The notes: generated by a model not told the origin, from the sequence alone. DNA of 64,000 nucleotides from an archaeon (GCA_027343665.1 DAHWKL010000001.1:190773-254772), one strand, 5' to 3'; positions 48,222 through 57,727 are shown, numbered from the stretch's first letter. Translations and numbers: made by a program.

Positions 48222-49427
48222 TCAGAACCACTGATTGAGATTTCTCTGCGTTCCGTAAAGGCGCAGGAGGGTGCTCCTTTCGTAGATTATTTTTGGATCA
48301 AAATCATATTTCTCCTTTGAAATCTTCATGGCGTCTCCAAGAAGTTCCTCTTTGGATTCGAATCTCATAGCTTCGGCACCAAGAGATTTCCTGACGCTTT
48401 CTCTCACAACCCAAACACCAAGGCCTGCCCAATAACTGGGAGTCTCAAGTCGTATAACTAAAACCCCTGCCTGACGTTTTATCGAATCCAAATATTCTAA
48501 GAGGGGAAGTCTCGTCGCGTAATACCCGCCCCCGCAGTTTGAGGCATAAGCAGTTCTCCCATTATAACCTTCGGAATCAGTCGAGGCTTTCATGTCTTTT
48601 CCTGGATTCCAGCTTGATCCCGGGTAATATAACTCAAAAAGTTCATAACTCCATACATTAGGAAACAAAAAAATGAGATACTGGTTCCCCAAATATTCAC
48701 CTGAGAAAAATTCATAGTTCTCTATCCACTGATAAGACCTGACTTTTTTCAGCAATTCTTTCGCGATGATGTCATCTGTCGCAGTTATGCTCCATCTTGT
48801 AGGAACCATCTTTTTGTCTTTTTTCAGGCCAAGAACACCAACACTCAAAATTTTTGAAAGGCTGTATTCATTTATTCCGGATGAGTACAGAAAGTTTATA
48901 CCTTCATTCGCTTTCACTTCATCATTCATAGCCCTGTCAACTTTTGTGTCTATTTTTACATCTTCATAAATTTTCACATCCTTGAGCTCAGCCCTCATGC
49001 CGTTGGGTGTAAGGATCCTGTCGGGATTGCTTCCCACATTAACTCCTGATTTGAGCTCGATCTCGACGCTTACAGGTCTTTGGGAAAGCGCTATTTCCTT
49101 CGAAATTTCCGTAAATCTCTTGTTCAACCTGGAATCAGTGACCTGAGAAGTGAATCTTGAGTTAAGAAGGTTCTCCCTCAATTTCAGGACATCTGTGATT
49201 GAAAGCTCATCTTTCGCCCAATTTTTCGGATCATCAAAAACGCTGGCGTCATCAACCTTCTCGACGGGCGAAAGTATCCCGACATTCACGAGAGGATATT
49301 TGAGACCAGAACCTATAAATACGCTCGGCGGACTCGCCCCGTCAAACTTCGACAAACTCCTGAAATCCCTTGCCTTGAAATTAAGCTTTGAAAGTTTTTC
49401 GACAGTTCCGAATTTTACCTCTTCCAT
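48222..49427 (-). CDS. nreA: archaeal DNA repair protein NreA
   Basis: PPSVFIGSGLKYPLVNVGILSP; PTRWSITATDDIIAKELL; Nre-like C-terminus with QRNLNQWF. Confidence 0.9.
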   Translation of the reverse strand: MEEVKFGTVEKLSKLNFKARDFRSLSKFDGASPPSVFIGSGLKYPLVNVGILSPVEKVDDASVFDDPKNWAKDELSITDVLKLRENLLNSRFTSQVTDSRLNKRFTEISKEIALSQRPVSVEIELKSGVNVGSNPDRILTPNGMRAELKDVKIYEDVKIDTKVDRAMNDEVKANEGINFLYSSGINEYSLSKILSVGVLGLKKDKKMVPTRWSITATDDIIAKELLKKVRSYQWIENYEFFSGEYLGNQYLIFLFPNVWSYELFELYYPGSSWNPGKDMKASTDSEGYNGRTAYASNCGGGYYATRLPLLEYLDSIKRQAGVLVIRLETPSYWAGLGVWVVRESVRKSLGAEAMRFESKEELLGDAMKISKEKYDFDPKIIYERSTLLRLYGTQRNLNQWF

Positions 49428-49491
49428 TTTGAAAGAAGGAAATTTAGATTTATATTCTTTAGGAACTATTGCAGGATGTCAATACCCTGAT

Positions 49492-50229
49492 TCAAAACAA
49501 CCCTTTCTTGAAAATTCCTTCATTTCTTATCTCAAAGCTGAGATCTCTCTCTTTCAGGCTCCTGTGCTTCAGAAGCACAGCTTTTCTTGAATGGTTGTTT
49601 TTGAGTTCGATTATACATTTGCTCCAATATTTGAACAAATCCCCCCCGACAATGTTCATCTCTTTCTCAACGCCACTTTTCATCTCCTCAAAAGAAAGGA
49701 AATTTCCATAAACTTGGTTTGTTATTATGACTGGGATTTTCTCTTTTCTTGAAATTTCCACAAGCATCCTCATTTGTCTTGCTACATCCCTGTTCACCTC
49801 TTTTACTTTATCCTCATCATCCCCTTCAACCGCATCGCCAAGTTCGAGCCTGTAAAGCATAGCCATAGAATCAACGACTATCAGACCGACATCCTCTTTC
49901 TTCACATTTTCAAGAAGCTTTGAGAAACATTTTTTCTGCTCCTGAAAATTAGTCGGATTCAGTATGAGGATATTACTCAATATTCTTTCGGAATTTTCAT
50001 TTCCTACAATCTGTTTCACACGCTCAACTGAAAAACCACCTTCACTATCCACAAAAATCACTTTTTTCTCCCTTGCCTGAGAGCATGCAGCAAGTATGGA
50101 GAAATTGCTTTTTCCGGATCCCGGAGGACCGACAATCATGGTCACTATGCCTTTTTCATAGCCCCCTCCAAGCCAGTCATTCAGGTCAAAACTTCCCGTT
50201 GAAATCTTCTCGTCAGAGCCTTCCATCAA
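49492..50229 (-). CDS. radB: RadB recombinase paralogue
   Basis: DLNDWLGGGYEKGIVTMIVGPPGSGKSNFSI Walker A; LIVVDSMAMLYRLE Walker B; short RecA-like ORF. Confidence 0.88.
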   Translation of the reverse strand: MMEGSDEKISTGSFDLNDWLGGGYEKGIVTMIVGPPGSGKSNFSILAACSQAREKKVIFVDSEGGFSVERVKQIVGNENSERILSNILILNPTNFQEQKKCFSKLLENVKKEDVGLIVVDSMAMLYRLELGDAVEGDDEDKVKEVNRDVARQMRMLVEISRKEKIPVIITNQVYGNFLSFEEMKSGVEKEMNIVGGDLFKYWSKCIIELKNNHSRKAVLLKHRSLKERDLSFEIRNEGIFKKGLF

Positions 50230-50359
50230 AGAAAAAGAAGTGCATAATTAATAAGGGTTTATGTGATTAATCCCATATAGAAATGATTTTAAAGCGACCT
50301 GCTAAGTCTAGATTACAAGACAGACCCCAGTATAATTCTGAGCAACGTTTTGCCGAGAC

Positions 50360-50680
50360 ATGATAGAAAAAATAATAAAAAAACTTGATGAATCTCAAAA
50401 AAGGAAAACCGAACTTGTGAGTTCTATGATAATAAATAATTCCATAGAACCCTATATGATGTCATCACTCGAGCTTGGAAATATAACAAAAGGGAAGTTT
50501 AAAGATCCGGATAAGGAAAAAAGATATTCTCAGACACTTGAGATAATAAAAAATAATTTAGGTTATCTTCCTGATTTTTATTCAATTGAGAGCCAAAATG
50601 TGATCCCGAGCGGATGGCTGAATCTATCAATACATCCCGTAAACTTTTTCAGAAGGAAAAAATCATTTTTCAAAGAATAA
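50360..50680 (+). CDS. hypothetical protein
   Basis: 106 aa ORF. Confidence 0.5.
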   Translation: MIEKIIKKLDESQKRKTELVSSMIINNSIEPYMMSSLELGNITKGKFKDPDKEKRYSQTLEIIKNNLGYLPDFYSIESQNVIPSGWLNLSIHPVNFFRRKKSFFKE

Positions 50681-50685
50681 AAGGA

Positions 50686-50949
50686 TTACTTAGCTTTCTT
50701 GAAATCTTCCTCGACTTTCTCAAGGTCTTTCACTATTTCCTCAACTGCCTTGTCTATAGCAGCTTTGACATCTTTTCCTTTTGTTTTCACAAGAAGGACA
50801 GGATTCATTGTAGCATGCTCTTTTTTCCACGCTGCGAAAGTCACAGCAGAATCCTTGTTGAGGTAAACTCTCAGGATTTCAGGGAATGTCAAATCATCAA
50901 ACTCAACTTCAATCTCATTTTTCTCTCTCTTAAGGACTTTAAGTTCCAT
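50686..50949 (-). CDS. rpoL: DNA-directed RNA polymerase subunit L (Rpb11-like)
   Basis: MELKVLKREKNEIEVEFDDLTFPEILRVYLNKDSAVTFAAWKKEHATMNPVLLVKTKGKDVKAAIDKAVEEI. Confidence 0.88.
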   Translation of the reverse strand: MELKVLKREKNEIEVEFDDLTFPEILRVYLNKDSAVTFAAWKKEHATMNPVLLVKTKGKDVKAAIDKAVEEIVKDLEKVEEDFKKAK

Positions 50950-50992
50950 ATGTTAAAATCATAAAATGAATTTATAAAGGTTTGGATAGGGA

Positions 50993-51023
50993 TATATTGT
51001 TAAGTTAAAGGGACTTTTTTAAT
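50993..51023 (+). repeat. left terminal inverted repeat
   Basis: Reverse complement of 51765..51795 with 2 mismatches. Confidence 0.9.
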
Positions 51024-51050
51024 TTAGAAAAACATAAAAGGTAGCGAAAC

Positions 51051-51395
51051 TTGTTTATTTTGATGACTGAAGCGAAAATTGAATTTGCAAAAAGTTATTT
51101 TAATTTAGCGGAGATTTTTATAATTTTAGCAGGGTTTAGCTTTGCTTTAGCAGGAATTTTTTATAATGGTTCTATTGAAACATTAAATACAGGAATACAA
51201 GTGATAAATCAAATTGGTCAAAATCCTCAATTCCCAATTTCTGTTTATACAAACATGTCAAAAACTTTCCAAGATAAAAGTGACTCCCAAAAAGCATTAT
51301 ATCAATTTTGTCTATATTTTGGAATTTTGTTAATTCTTTTTTCCTTTATATCTTGGTTTAAGGGAAGGAAGAAAATAAAAAAATTAATGACTTAA
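51051..51395 (+). CDS. small membrane protein carried inside the insertion element
   Basis: Two TM segments (IFIILAGFSFALAGIFY; FCLYFGILLILFSFISW); lies between the TIRs. Confidence 0.6.
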   Translation: MFILMTEAKIEFAKSYFNLAEIFIILAGFSFALAGIFYNGSIETLNTGIQVINQIGQNPQFPISVYTNMSKTFQDKSDSQKALYQFCLYFGILLILFSFISWFKGRKKIKKLMT

Positions 51396-51644
51396 ATTAA
51401 TTAATTCCAACCACTTATTTTTATCATTCAGTTTCAGGTCTGTGGCGATTTCATAAGGACAGCATTTTATTGTTTAATGTTTCTTTATGAAATTGTAATA
51501 AATCTTATAACCTTTCATAATTGCATTTGCCGAAGAAATAGAGCCGTGAAATCCACGCATAGTTTTTGTTCTTGCTCTTATGTTGTTATGCAACCTTTCA
51601 ATAGGATAATTAAAACCCTCGTCCTTAATCGCCAACCGCAACAG
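51384..51644 (-). pseudogene. transposase C-terminal fragment with internal stop
   Basis: LLRLAIKDEGFNYPIERLHNNIRARTKTMRGFHGSISSANAIMKGYKIYYNFIKKH*TIKCCPYEIATDLKLNDKNKWLELINLSH*; DDE-type C-terminus with in-frame TAA at 51474..51476. Confidence 0.82.
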
Positions 51645-51764
51645 ACATATTAATTTTCAAAACTGGAAAGACCAATTTAGTCTTAGAAAAAAATGATATA
51701 AATATAGATGTTTTAATTTCTGTTTTGAATAATTTAAGAGAAAAGAAAAAATAAATTTTTTTAT

Positions 51765-51795
51765 ATTAATGAAGTCCCTTTAACTTAACAATATA
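51765..51795 (-). repeat. right terminal inverted repeat
   Basis: See left TIR. Confidence 0.9.
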
Positions 51796-51814
51796 GGATA
51801 GAGGAAATCTTTCA

Positions 51815-52315
51815 TTAAATAGTCAATTCTTCTTTCATTAAAGTCATTATATGTGTTTTAATAAAACCCAATTCGGTCAAATCAGTTAAAAAATTTGATT
51901 CGTTAACCTTCTTCTCATTTAAAATTAATTTTACAAGTAGACCTAACTTAAGTTCAATTGCGTCAAATTTAGCCAGAGTTTCCAACATATCTTTTTTAAA
52001 ATCTAAAAAATCTTCACCAAATTTAATTTTATCTTTTAAAATTTCATTATCAATCCTTGTGAGAATTTGTTTTTTGTCATAATCTTTTCTATGAAAAATT
52101 ATCTGATATAAATCCTCCCAATGATCTAATTTTTTGTTTAGAGCCTTTACAACCCTCATAAACTCTTCCCTTTTCCAAGTTAAAATTAATTCCCTTTTTC
52201 GATATTCTAACCTATTCTTATGAGTAAGATAATTAGAAATTATTGTCCCTATAGAAGTTACCAAAATCCCTACTACAAAAAAATACCCTGCTAAGATTAT
52301 CTCATTACTATCCAT
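51815..52315 (-). CDS. hypothetical membrane-anchored coiled-coil protein
   Basis: N-terminal TM ILAGYFFVVGILVTSIGTIISNYL then charged helical region. Confidence 0.6.
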   Translation of the reverse strand: MDSNEIILAGYFFVVGILVTSIGTIISNYLTHKNRLEYRKRELILTWKREEFMRVVKALNKKLDHWEDLYQIIFHRKDYDKKQILTRIDNEILKDKIKFGEDFLDFKKDMLETLAKFDAIELKLGLLVKLILNEKKVNESNFLTDLTELGFIKTHIMTLMKEELTI

Positions 52316-52316
52316 C

Positions 52317-53684
52317 TTAGAACTTCATTCCCCTCTTACCGAACTTCCTCATCATCTTCTGAAGCTGCTTGGGGTTCATGCCCTGAGAAGGGTCAAAGCC
52401 CGAAGAGTCTTTTATCATTGATGAAAGCAAATCGTATTGTTTCAGGAGAGCACGCACCTCACTTCCTGTCACACCCGCTCCTTTTGCTATTCTCGCAATC
52501 CTTGAAGTCTGATCCTTCAAAAGCTTGGGATTCTCTTTTTCTTCATGGGTCATTGACTTAACAATATGTTCCCATCTCTCGACTTTTTTTTCCTGGGATT
52601 CTAAAAGTTCATCAGGAATCTTTGCGTTTCCTAGTCCGGGAATCATTGATTTCAATTTCCCGAAACCACCCATGGAACCCATAGACTTGACCTGCTCTAC
52701 AACGTCAGTCAATGTCAGTTTCCCCTCGGATAATCTCTCTTCGAGCTTCTTTTGGGATTTTTCATCCGTGACGGAGCGCACTTTTTCCAGAAGAGCATTC
52801 AAATCTCCCATCCCGAGAAGCCTTGACAAAAAAGAGTCGGGGTTGAAAGATTCTATATCATTCATCTTCTCTCCTGTAGTTATGAAATAAACTCCGGATT
52901 TGGTTTCGGCACATGCACTCAAGGCTCCGCCGCCTTTGGCTGTGGAGTCCATCCTTGAGATAATGACTCCTGTGATATTAAGTGCTTCAGAGAATTTTTC
53001 AGCCTGATTTTTAGCAGCCTGTCCAATATCAGCCGGCATCACAAGAATCGTTTCATCCGGCTTTATCTCTTTATCAAGAGTCTCAATCTCTTTAATAAGT
53101 TCCTTATCAAGATCGTGCCTTCCCGCTGTATCCACAATCACGACTTCATATTTCTCAAGCTCTTTTTTGTGGGATTTCCAAATTTTGACCGGGTCTGTCT
53201 CTTTCATATCTGTGAAGACTTTTAGATTATTCTGCTCTCCCAACTGGAGGAGTTGCTCTTTAGCCGCTGGCCTCCACACGTCAAGCCCGACGAGAGCAGC
53301 CTTCTTTCCCCTTTTCTGGAAATAGTTCCCTAGTTTTGCGACTGTGGTCGTCTTACCTGAAGCGTAAAGCCCGACAAGCATTATTTTAGTCTGGCCTTTC
53401 TCCTTCACTAAAAGCTCTTTTTTCTCACCCAAGATCTTCACAAGTTCATCATGGAGAGTTTTTATGAGATGCTCTTTTTTCTCAACGCCTTTTATCCTCT
53501 CATCATATGCAACCTTCCTTAATTTCTCCGAAAGCTCTTTTATGAGGAGGATATTCACATCAGCTTCTATAAGTGCCCTTTGAAGCTCACGCACAATCCC
53601 ATCTACTAGATTCTTATCAAGGAATATCGCATTCGATATTCTGTCTGTTGCTTTTTTCAGAGCTGCCCCGAGTTTCTCTAACAT
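52317..53684 (-). CDS. srp54: signal recognition particle 54 kDa protein
   Basis: GLYASGKTTTVAKLGNYFQKRGKKAALVGLDVWRPAAKEQL; VDTAGRHDLD; M-domain GLGNAKIPDELL...GVTGSEVRALLKQY. Confidence 0.96.
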   Translation of the reverse strand: MLEKLGAALKKATDRISNAIFLDKNLVDGIVRELQRALIEADVNILLIKELSEKLRKVAYDERIKGVEKKEHLIKTLHDELVKILGEKKELLVKEKGQTKIMLVGLYASGKTTTVAKLGNYFQKRGKKAALVGLDVWRPAAKEQLLQLGEQNNLKVFTDMKETDPVKIWKSHKKELEKYEVVIVDTAGRHDLDKELIKEIETLDKEIKPDETILVMPADIGQAAKNQAEKFSEALNITGVIISRMDSTAKGGGALSACAETKSGVYFITTGEKMNDIESFNPDSFLSRLLGMGDLNALLEKVRSVTDEKSQKKLEERLSEGKLTLTDVVEQVKSMGSMGGFGKLKSMIPGLGNAKIPDELLESQEKKVERWEHIVKSMTHEEKENPKLLKDQTSRIARIAKGAGVTGSEVRALLKQYDLLSSMIKDSSGFDPSQGMNPKQLQKMMRKFGKRGMKF

Positions 53685-53840
53685 GTTTTTAGAAGCCAAA
53701 TGATAATTATTAAGTTTTTGGGTCATATATTGAAGTAAAGACCGATTTCATAATGATGTTACCAAAAATCTCCTTTAAGTTAACATTATATAGTAGTTAC
53801 TAATCGAAAGATTTAAATAATATTTCAGAGTATATGAATC

Positions 53841-54488
53841 ATGAATAGCCTAACTATTGAAGACACCTTGCCTGAAGGAACTTTCAACAGTGGCCTTAGT
53901 GAAAATCAGATTAGGGCGTTGAAGCTGGTTAAGAAAATCGGAAAAAAACTCATATCTGAACATCCAGAAATTGCAGAGGCCTATTTACAAGATGATGACC
54001 TCCAGACTTATTTAAAAGTTGCAAAAGATTATATCTCCGATGCGGAACAATTCCCTCAAGTTGCATCAAGGGCAGTAGGATATGCCATCAGGAGATTAGT
54101 TCCAAAAGAAACATTAAGCAATCTAACAAAAGTTAGAAATGGTAAGCGACTCGAAAACTTCTTTGATGGATTTGACAGCGAAAAATTCAGAGAGCATTGC
54201 AGGAATGCATCAAAGAAAAGACATGAATCTGGCATTGGTGTTGACACGGATGCAATGATTAAAGCAAGAGGAATGACCCCCTGGAGTGAAGATGAAAAAG
54301 CTTACGCCTTGAAATTATCAAAAAATGCAGAATACCAGCACACCTCTGGGTCCCAAAAAGGAAAGCCAGATTATGATTTGATTGCTTTAGAGCTAAACAT
54401 AACTTATCATGACTGCAAAGAGGTCAGATATCAGAACAGCGTCGCAAGTTTTGTCCGCGACTCAAGAAGAAAAGGCAAAAAGGATTGA
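53841..54488 (+). CDS. hypothetical protein, possible HTH/SANT-like C-terminus
   Basis: WSEDEKAYALKLSKNAEY...GKPDYDLIALELNITYHDCKEVRYQNSVASFVRD. Confidence 0.6.
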   Translation: MNSLTIEDTLPEGTFNSGLSENQIRALKLVKKIGKKLISEHPEIAEAYLQDDDLQTYLKVAKDYISDAEQFPQVASRAVGYAIRRLVPKETLSNLTKVRNGKRLENFFDGFDSEKFREHCRNASKKRHESGIGVDTDAMIKARGMTPWSEDEKAYALKLSKNAEYQHTSGSQKGKPDYDLIALELNITYHDCKEVRYQNSVASFVRDSRRKGKKD

Positions 54489-54550
54489 ACTACCAATTTC
54501 CTAAGATTTTCAAAGGTTAATAATTTAAACTTCTATTCACAATTAATTCT

Positions 54551-55208
54551 ATGACCTTCAGCATAATCGGGATAGATCGGAAAAAAAGGTGAAATCGGCG
54601 TCGCGACAGCGACAAAGGCATTCGCATGCGGGGCGATGGTACCCTTTGCCAAAGCGGGTGTCGGAGGAATAGCGACACAGTCTTATCCGAATGTCCTGCA
54701 CAAAGAAAAAGCTATGACTCTTTTTGAGAAGAATAAAAAACCTGAAGAGGTCGTAAAAATTCTCCTTAAAGGGGATAAGAAAAGAGAGAAAAGGCAAGTG
54801 ATAGTCATGGATAAAACCGGGAAATCTTTCGGGTTTACAGGAAAAGAGAACGAAGGGTATGCGGGGGAGGTTTCAGGGAAAGATTTCATATGCGCAGGAA
54901 ATATGCTCGCAAGTGAGAAAGTCCTTAAAGCTATTTCAAAGACGTTCACCTCATCAAAAGAGAATCTCACTGAGAGATTGATGAAATGTTTGATTGCAGG
55001 AGAAAAAGCCGGAGGAGACAAGAGAGATGAAGTTTACGGGTCTGCTTCGCTTTTAGTTGTCAAAAAGAACAAAGGGCTTTTCGGTCTGGGGGATAGGTGG
55101 CTTGACTTGAGAATTGATTACAGCAAAAATCCCATAAAGGACTTAAAGGAATTACTTAGCAAAAGAAAGAAGTTTGAGTTCTTATTTTCGTCAGAATTCA
55201 AGTATTAA
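54551..55208 (+). pseudogene. DUF1028-family (Ntn-hydrolase-like) protein, frameshifted near the N-terminus
   Basis: MTFSIIGIDRKK from ATG 54551, then GEIGVATATKAFACGAMVPFAKAGVGGIATQSYPN continues in another frame after an A7 run at 54581..54587. Confidence 0.8.
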
Positions 55209-55717
55209 TTTATCGGCCTTCTTGGCTTGACAATTGTCCAATATTTCCAGTCAGGTTTTATCCACCAAGAATGAAATCTTAAATCTATCCTGCCTTCAAA
55301 ACGGATTTCAAGGAGATGTTCATCAAGTATACTCCTTAAAGTCGATTTTCTTGGCTCTGGTAGCCCCGGATCATAAGGGTCAATCCCCGTGCTCAACATA
55401 ACCATCCTCCCGACCCCATCTTCGGTGGGCTCAATCCTTTCATAAGCAAGTGAAAAGCCCTTGGAATAACCTTTCAGCGGAAAATGAAAAACCTCATCAG
55501 AATCGATGATTATGTGCAATCCGGAAACATCTTTTCTGAAATCAAGAGATTTATCAGTCAGATCCTCGCTAACTTTTGCTCTCCCTTGCAAATGATATTT
55601 CCCATCTTCCCGAATTCCTCCGCAATCCCTTATGAACAAGAAGACAGGTTTATAATTCTCCAAACATAACCTTAAATTTTTGAAATCCAGTTTTTTCGGC
55701 ATCCAGTACTGTTCCAT
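55205..55717 (-). CDS. hypothetical protein
   Basis: 170 aa ORF. Confidence 0.55.
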   Translation of the reverse strand: MEQYWMPKKLDFKNLRLCLENYKPVFLFIRDCGGIREDGKYHLQGRAKVSEDLTDKSLDFRKDVSGLHIIIDSDEVFHFPLKGYSKGFSLAYERIEPTEDGVGRMVMLSTGIDPYDPGLPEPRKSTLRSILDEHLLEIRFEGRIDLRFHSWWIKPDWKYWTIVKPRRPIN

Positions 55718-55804
55718 ATTTATCGATAGGCATCAAGGGTATATAATTTTTCCCGGAAACTTAATCACAATAATTTTTATAAAAAATGATTCTTGACCCA
55801 ATTC

Positions 55805-56491
55805 ATGGCTTCAAAAAGCTCCGTTTTGGAGAGCAAGGTCTATGATTTCATTGATGAACTTGCAGATGAATTCGATCTTCCAGTAATCCCTCTTCCAGAG
55901 GTCTACTGGGTGGGAAAAAATTTCTCCTATGACCGAATAGGTCTTTTCGGAGAAGACAGAGAAGATTGTAAGGAGAAAGCGAGCAGTGGAAAAAGTATGT
56001 TTATTGTGTCTAAGAATATTATTGTAATTGGAGAAGATTCTCCGGTACACATTTGTGAGGAAGCAACTCATTGTGTACATTTTTCAAATGCTGATTTAAG
56101 ATCGAGGTATAGAAGAAAAGAGGGATTTCTTGCATTAAACTCAATTATTGAGATGATAGGTTTCTTTGGAAGCAAATTACAGTCTCCTTCGAGAAAAAAT
56201 ATTTATAGAGCTTATCCTGACCCTTTATTTGATAGAAAAGAGTACATTAAATTTGAGGAAAAGTTCTGTTTTGATCGTGAAAATTATTTTATCTACAAGA
56301 ATGGTTATGATATGGGAGAAAAGTTATATGACGCTTATATATCAAGCGAGATTTCTAAAGAGTTTATAAGAGAGTTGCTCTTGAATGACTTTTCGAAAAA
56401 AGGTTCTGTAGACCTGATGTTTAGTTATTTAAAATTGGGGGTCCTTAATTTTGAGAATAGACTGCCTACTCAAACCCAAGTTTCCCGATAA
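55805..56491 (+). CDS. hypothetical protein
   Basis: ATG at 55805 (MASKSSVLE); contains ICEEATHCVHF. Confidence 0.55.
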   Translation: MASKSSVLESKVYDFIDELADEFDLPVIPLPEVYWVGKNFSYDRIGLFGEDREDCKEKASSGKSMFIVSKNIIVIGEDSPVHICEEATHCVHFSNADLRSRYRRKEGFLALNSIIEMIGFFGSKLQSPSRKNIYRAYPDPLFDRKEYIKFEEKFCFDRENYFIYKNGYDMGEKLYDAYISSEISKEFIRELLLNDFSKKGSVDLMFSYLKLGVLNFENRLPTQTQVSR

Positions 56492-57641
56492 ACTTTTCCT
56501 TGTCAAAAGGCTCAAGGTCTTTGTATTCCTGCCCAACGCCCAAAAAGAGGATTGGTTTTTTTGTTATGTAACCGACTGACAAAGCTGTTCCGCCTTTCTC
56601 GTCAATATCAGCTTTTGAGAGAATTATTCCATCTATCCCGATTGCTTCATCAAAAGCCCTCACCTGATCAACTGAATCGTTTCCCGTTATAGATTCTCCA
56701 AGGAAAATCACGCGGTCCGGATTTGTCACACGCTTTATTTTTTCCATCTCACGTAGGAGGTTCTTTGCCGTGTGCATCCTTCCGGCAGTGTCTATCAAAA
56801 CAGCTTTTAGGTGATTTTTCTCAGCATATTTCACTGCATCAAATCCTACTGAAGCCGGATCGGAACCATACTCATGACTTATCACAGCCACCCCTAATTT
56901 CTCTCCATGCTTCTCCAGCTGCTCAATTGATGCTGCCCTGAAAGTGTCAGCCGCACCCATAACAGAAGAGATTTTTTTTCTTTTGAGCATGTCTGCAAAT
57001 TTCGCGATCGTTGTCGTTTTCCCTGCACCGTTTATCCCGCAGAATAATACCACATAAGGTGATTTTTTCTCTTCAATTTCTTTCACGATATCAAAAGGCT
57101 TGACCAGAACTTCCGTGAGTATTTCCTTAAGGTATTCTTTTATGGTCTCCTCAAGATCTTTTTTCTCAATCTCTTTGCCGACAATTTTTGTTTCAAGCTC
57201 GGCAATCACTTTCTCTGCAACTTCAAGAGCAACATTGTTCTCAATAAGAATCATCTCAAGATCTTCTGAATATTCTTTGAATTCATCTGAAGAAATCACC
57301 CTCTTGCCTGAAAAAATGCTTCTGAATATGGATTTTTTCTCTTTTTTCTCATCTTGTTCATCAGCAGATTTTTGAACATCATTGGGGAAAGGCATTACTT
57401 CTGCTCTTATCTGCTCGTTACTCTTGACAGACTCTTTTTCATCACGGGTGAGCTTTTCTTTGGGGGATTCATCTTTCTTCCATTTTTCAATTTTCTTACT
57501 TTCTTTTTCGGAGATTTTTTTCTTTAGCTCTTCTTCAATTTCTTTCTCTCCAGTTGGTTCTTCAGATGCACTTTCTTCCTCATTTGATTGAGAGATTTTT
57601 CCCGCCCAAGCTTTTAACTTTTCCTTTAGTTTTCCGAACAT
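56466..57641 (-). CDS. ftsY: SRP receptor FtsY
   Basis: LFCGINGAGKTTTIAKFADMLKRKKISSVMGAADTFRAASIEQLEKHGEKLGV; LIDTAGRMHTAKNLLREMEKI; charged N-terminal domain. Confidence 0.95.
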   Translation of the reverse strand: MFGKLKEKLKAWAGKISQSNEEESASEEPTGEKEIEEELKKKISEKESKKIEKWKKDESPKEKLTRDEKESVKSNEQIRAEVMPFPNDVQKSADEQDEKKEKKSIFRSIFSGKRVISSDEFKEYSEDLEMILIENNVALEVAEKVIAELETKIVGKEIEKKDLEETIKEYLKEILTEVLVKPFDIVKEIEEKKSPYVVLFCGINGAGKTTTIAKFADMLKRKKISSVMGAADTFRAASIEQLEKHGEKLGVAVISHEYGSDPASVGFDAVKYAEKNHLKAVLIDTAGRMHTAKNLLREMEKIKRVTNPDRVIFLGESITGNDSVDQVRAFDEAIGIDGIILSKADIDEKGGTALSVGYITKKPILFLGVGQEYKDLEPFDKEKFIGKLGFE

Positions 57642-57727
57642 AAATAAATGAAAGGCTCGACGTTTAAAAATTTGTTCAATATGCCGCAAAATGATATCTA
57701 TAGAATAACAATCAATATAAATGGAAA

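Larger units (their letters stand above)
50993..51795. mobile_element. degenerate insertion element bounded by ~31-bp inverted repeats
   Basis: TATATTGTTAAGTTAAAGGGACTT inverted repeat at both ends; contains a transposase C-terminal relic; approximate 8-bp flanking repeat GGATAGGG/GGATAGAG. Confidence 0.85.
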
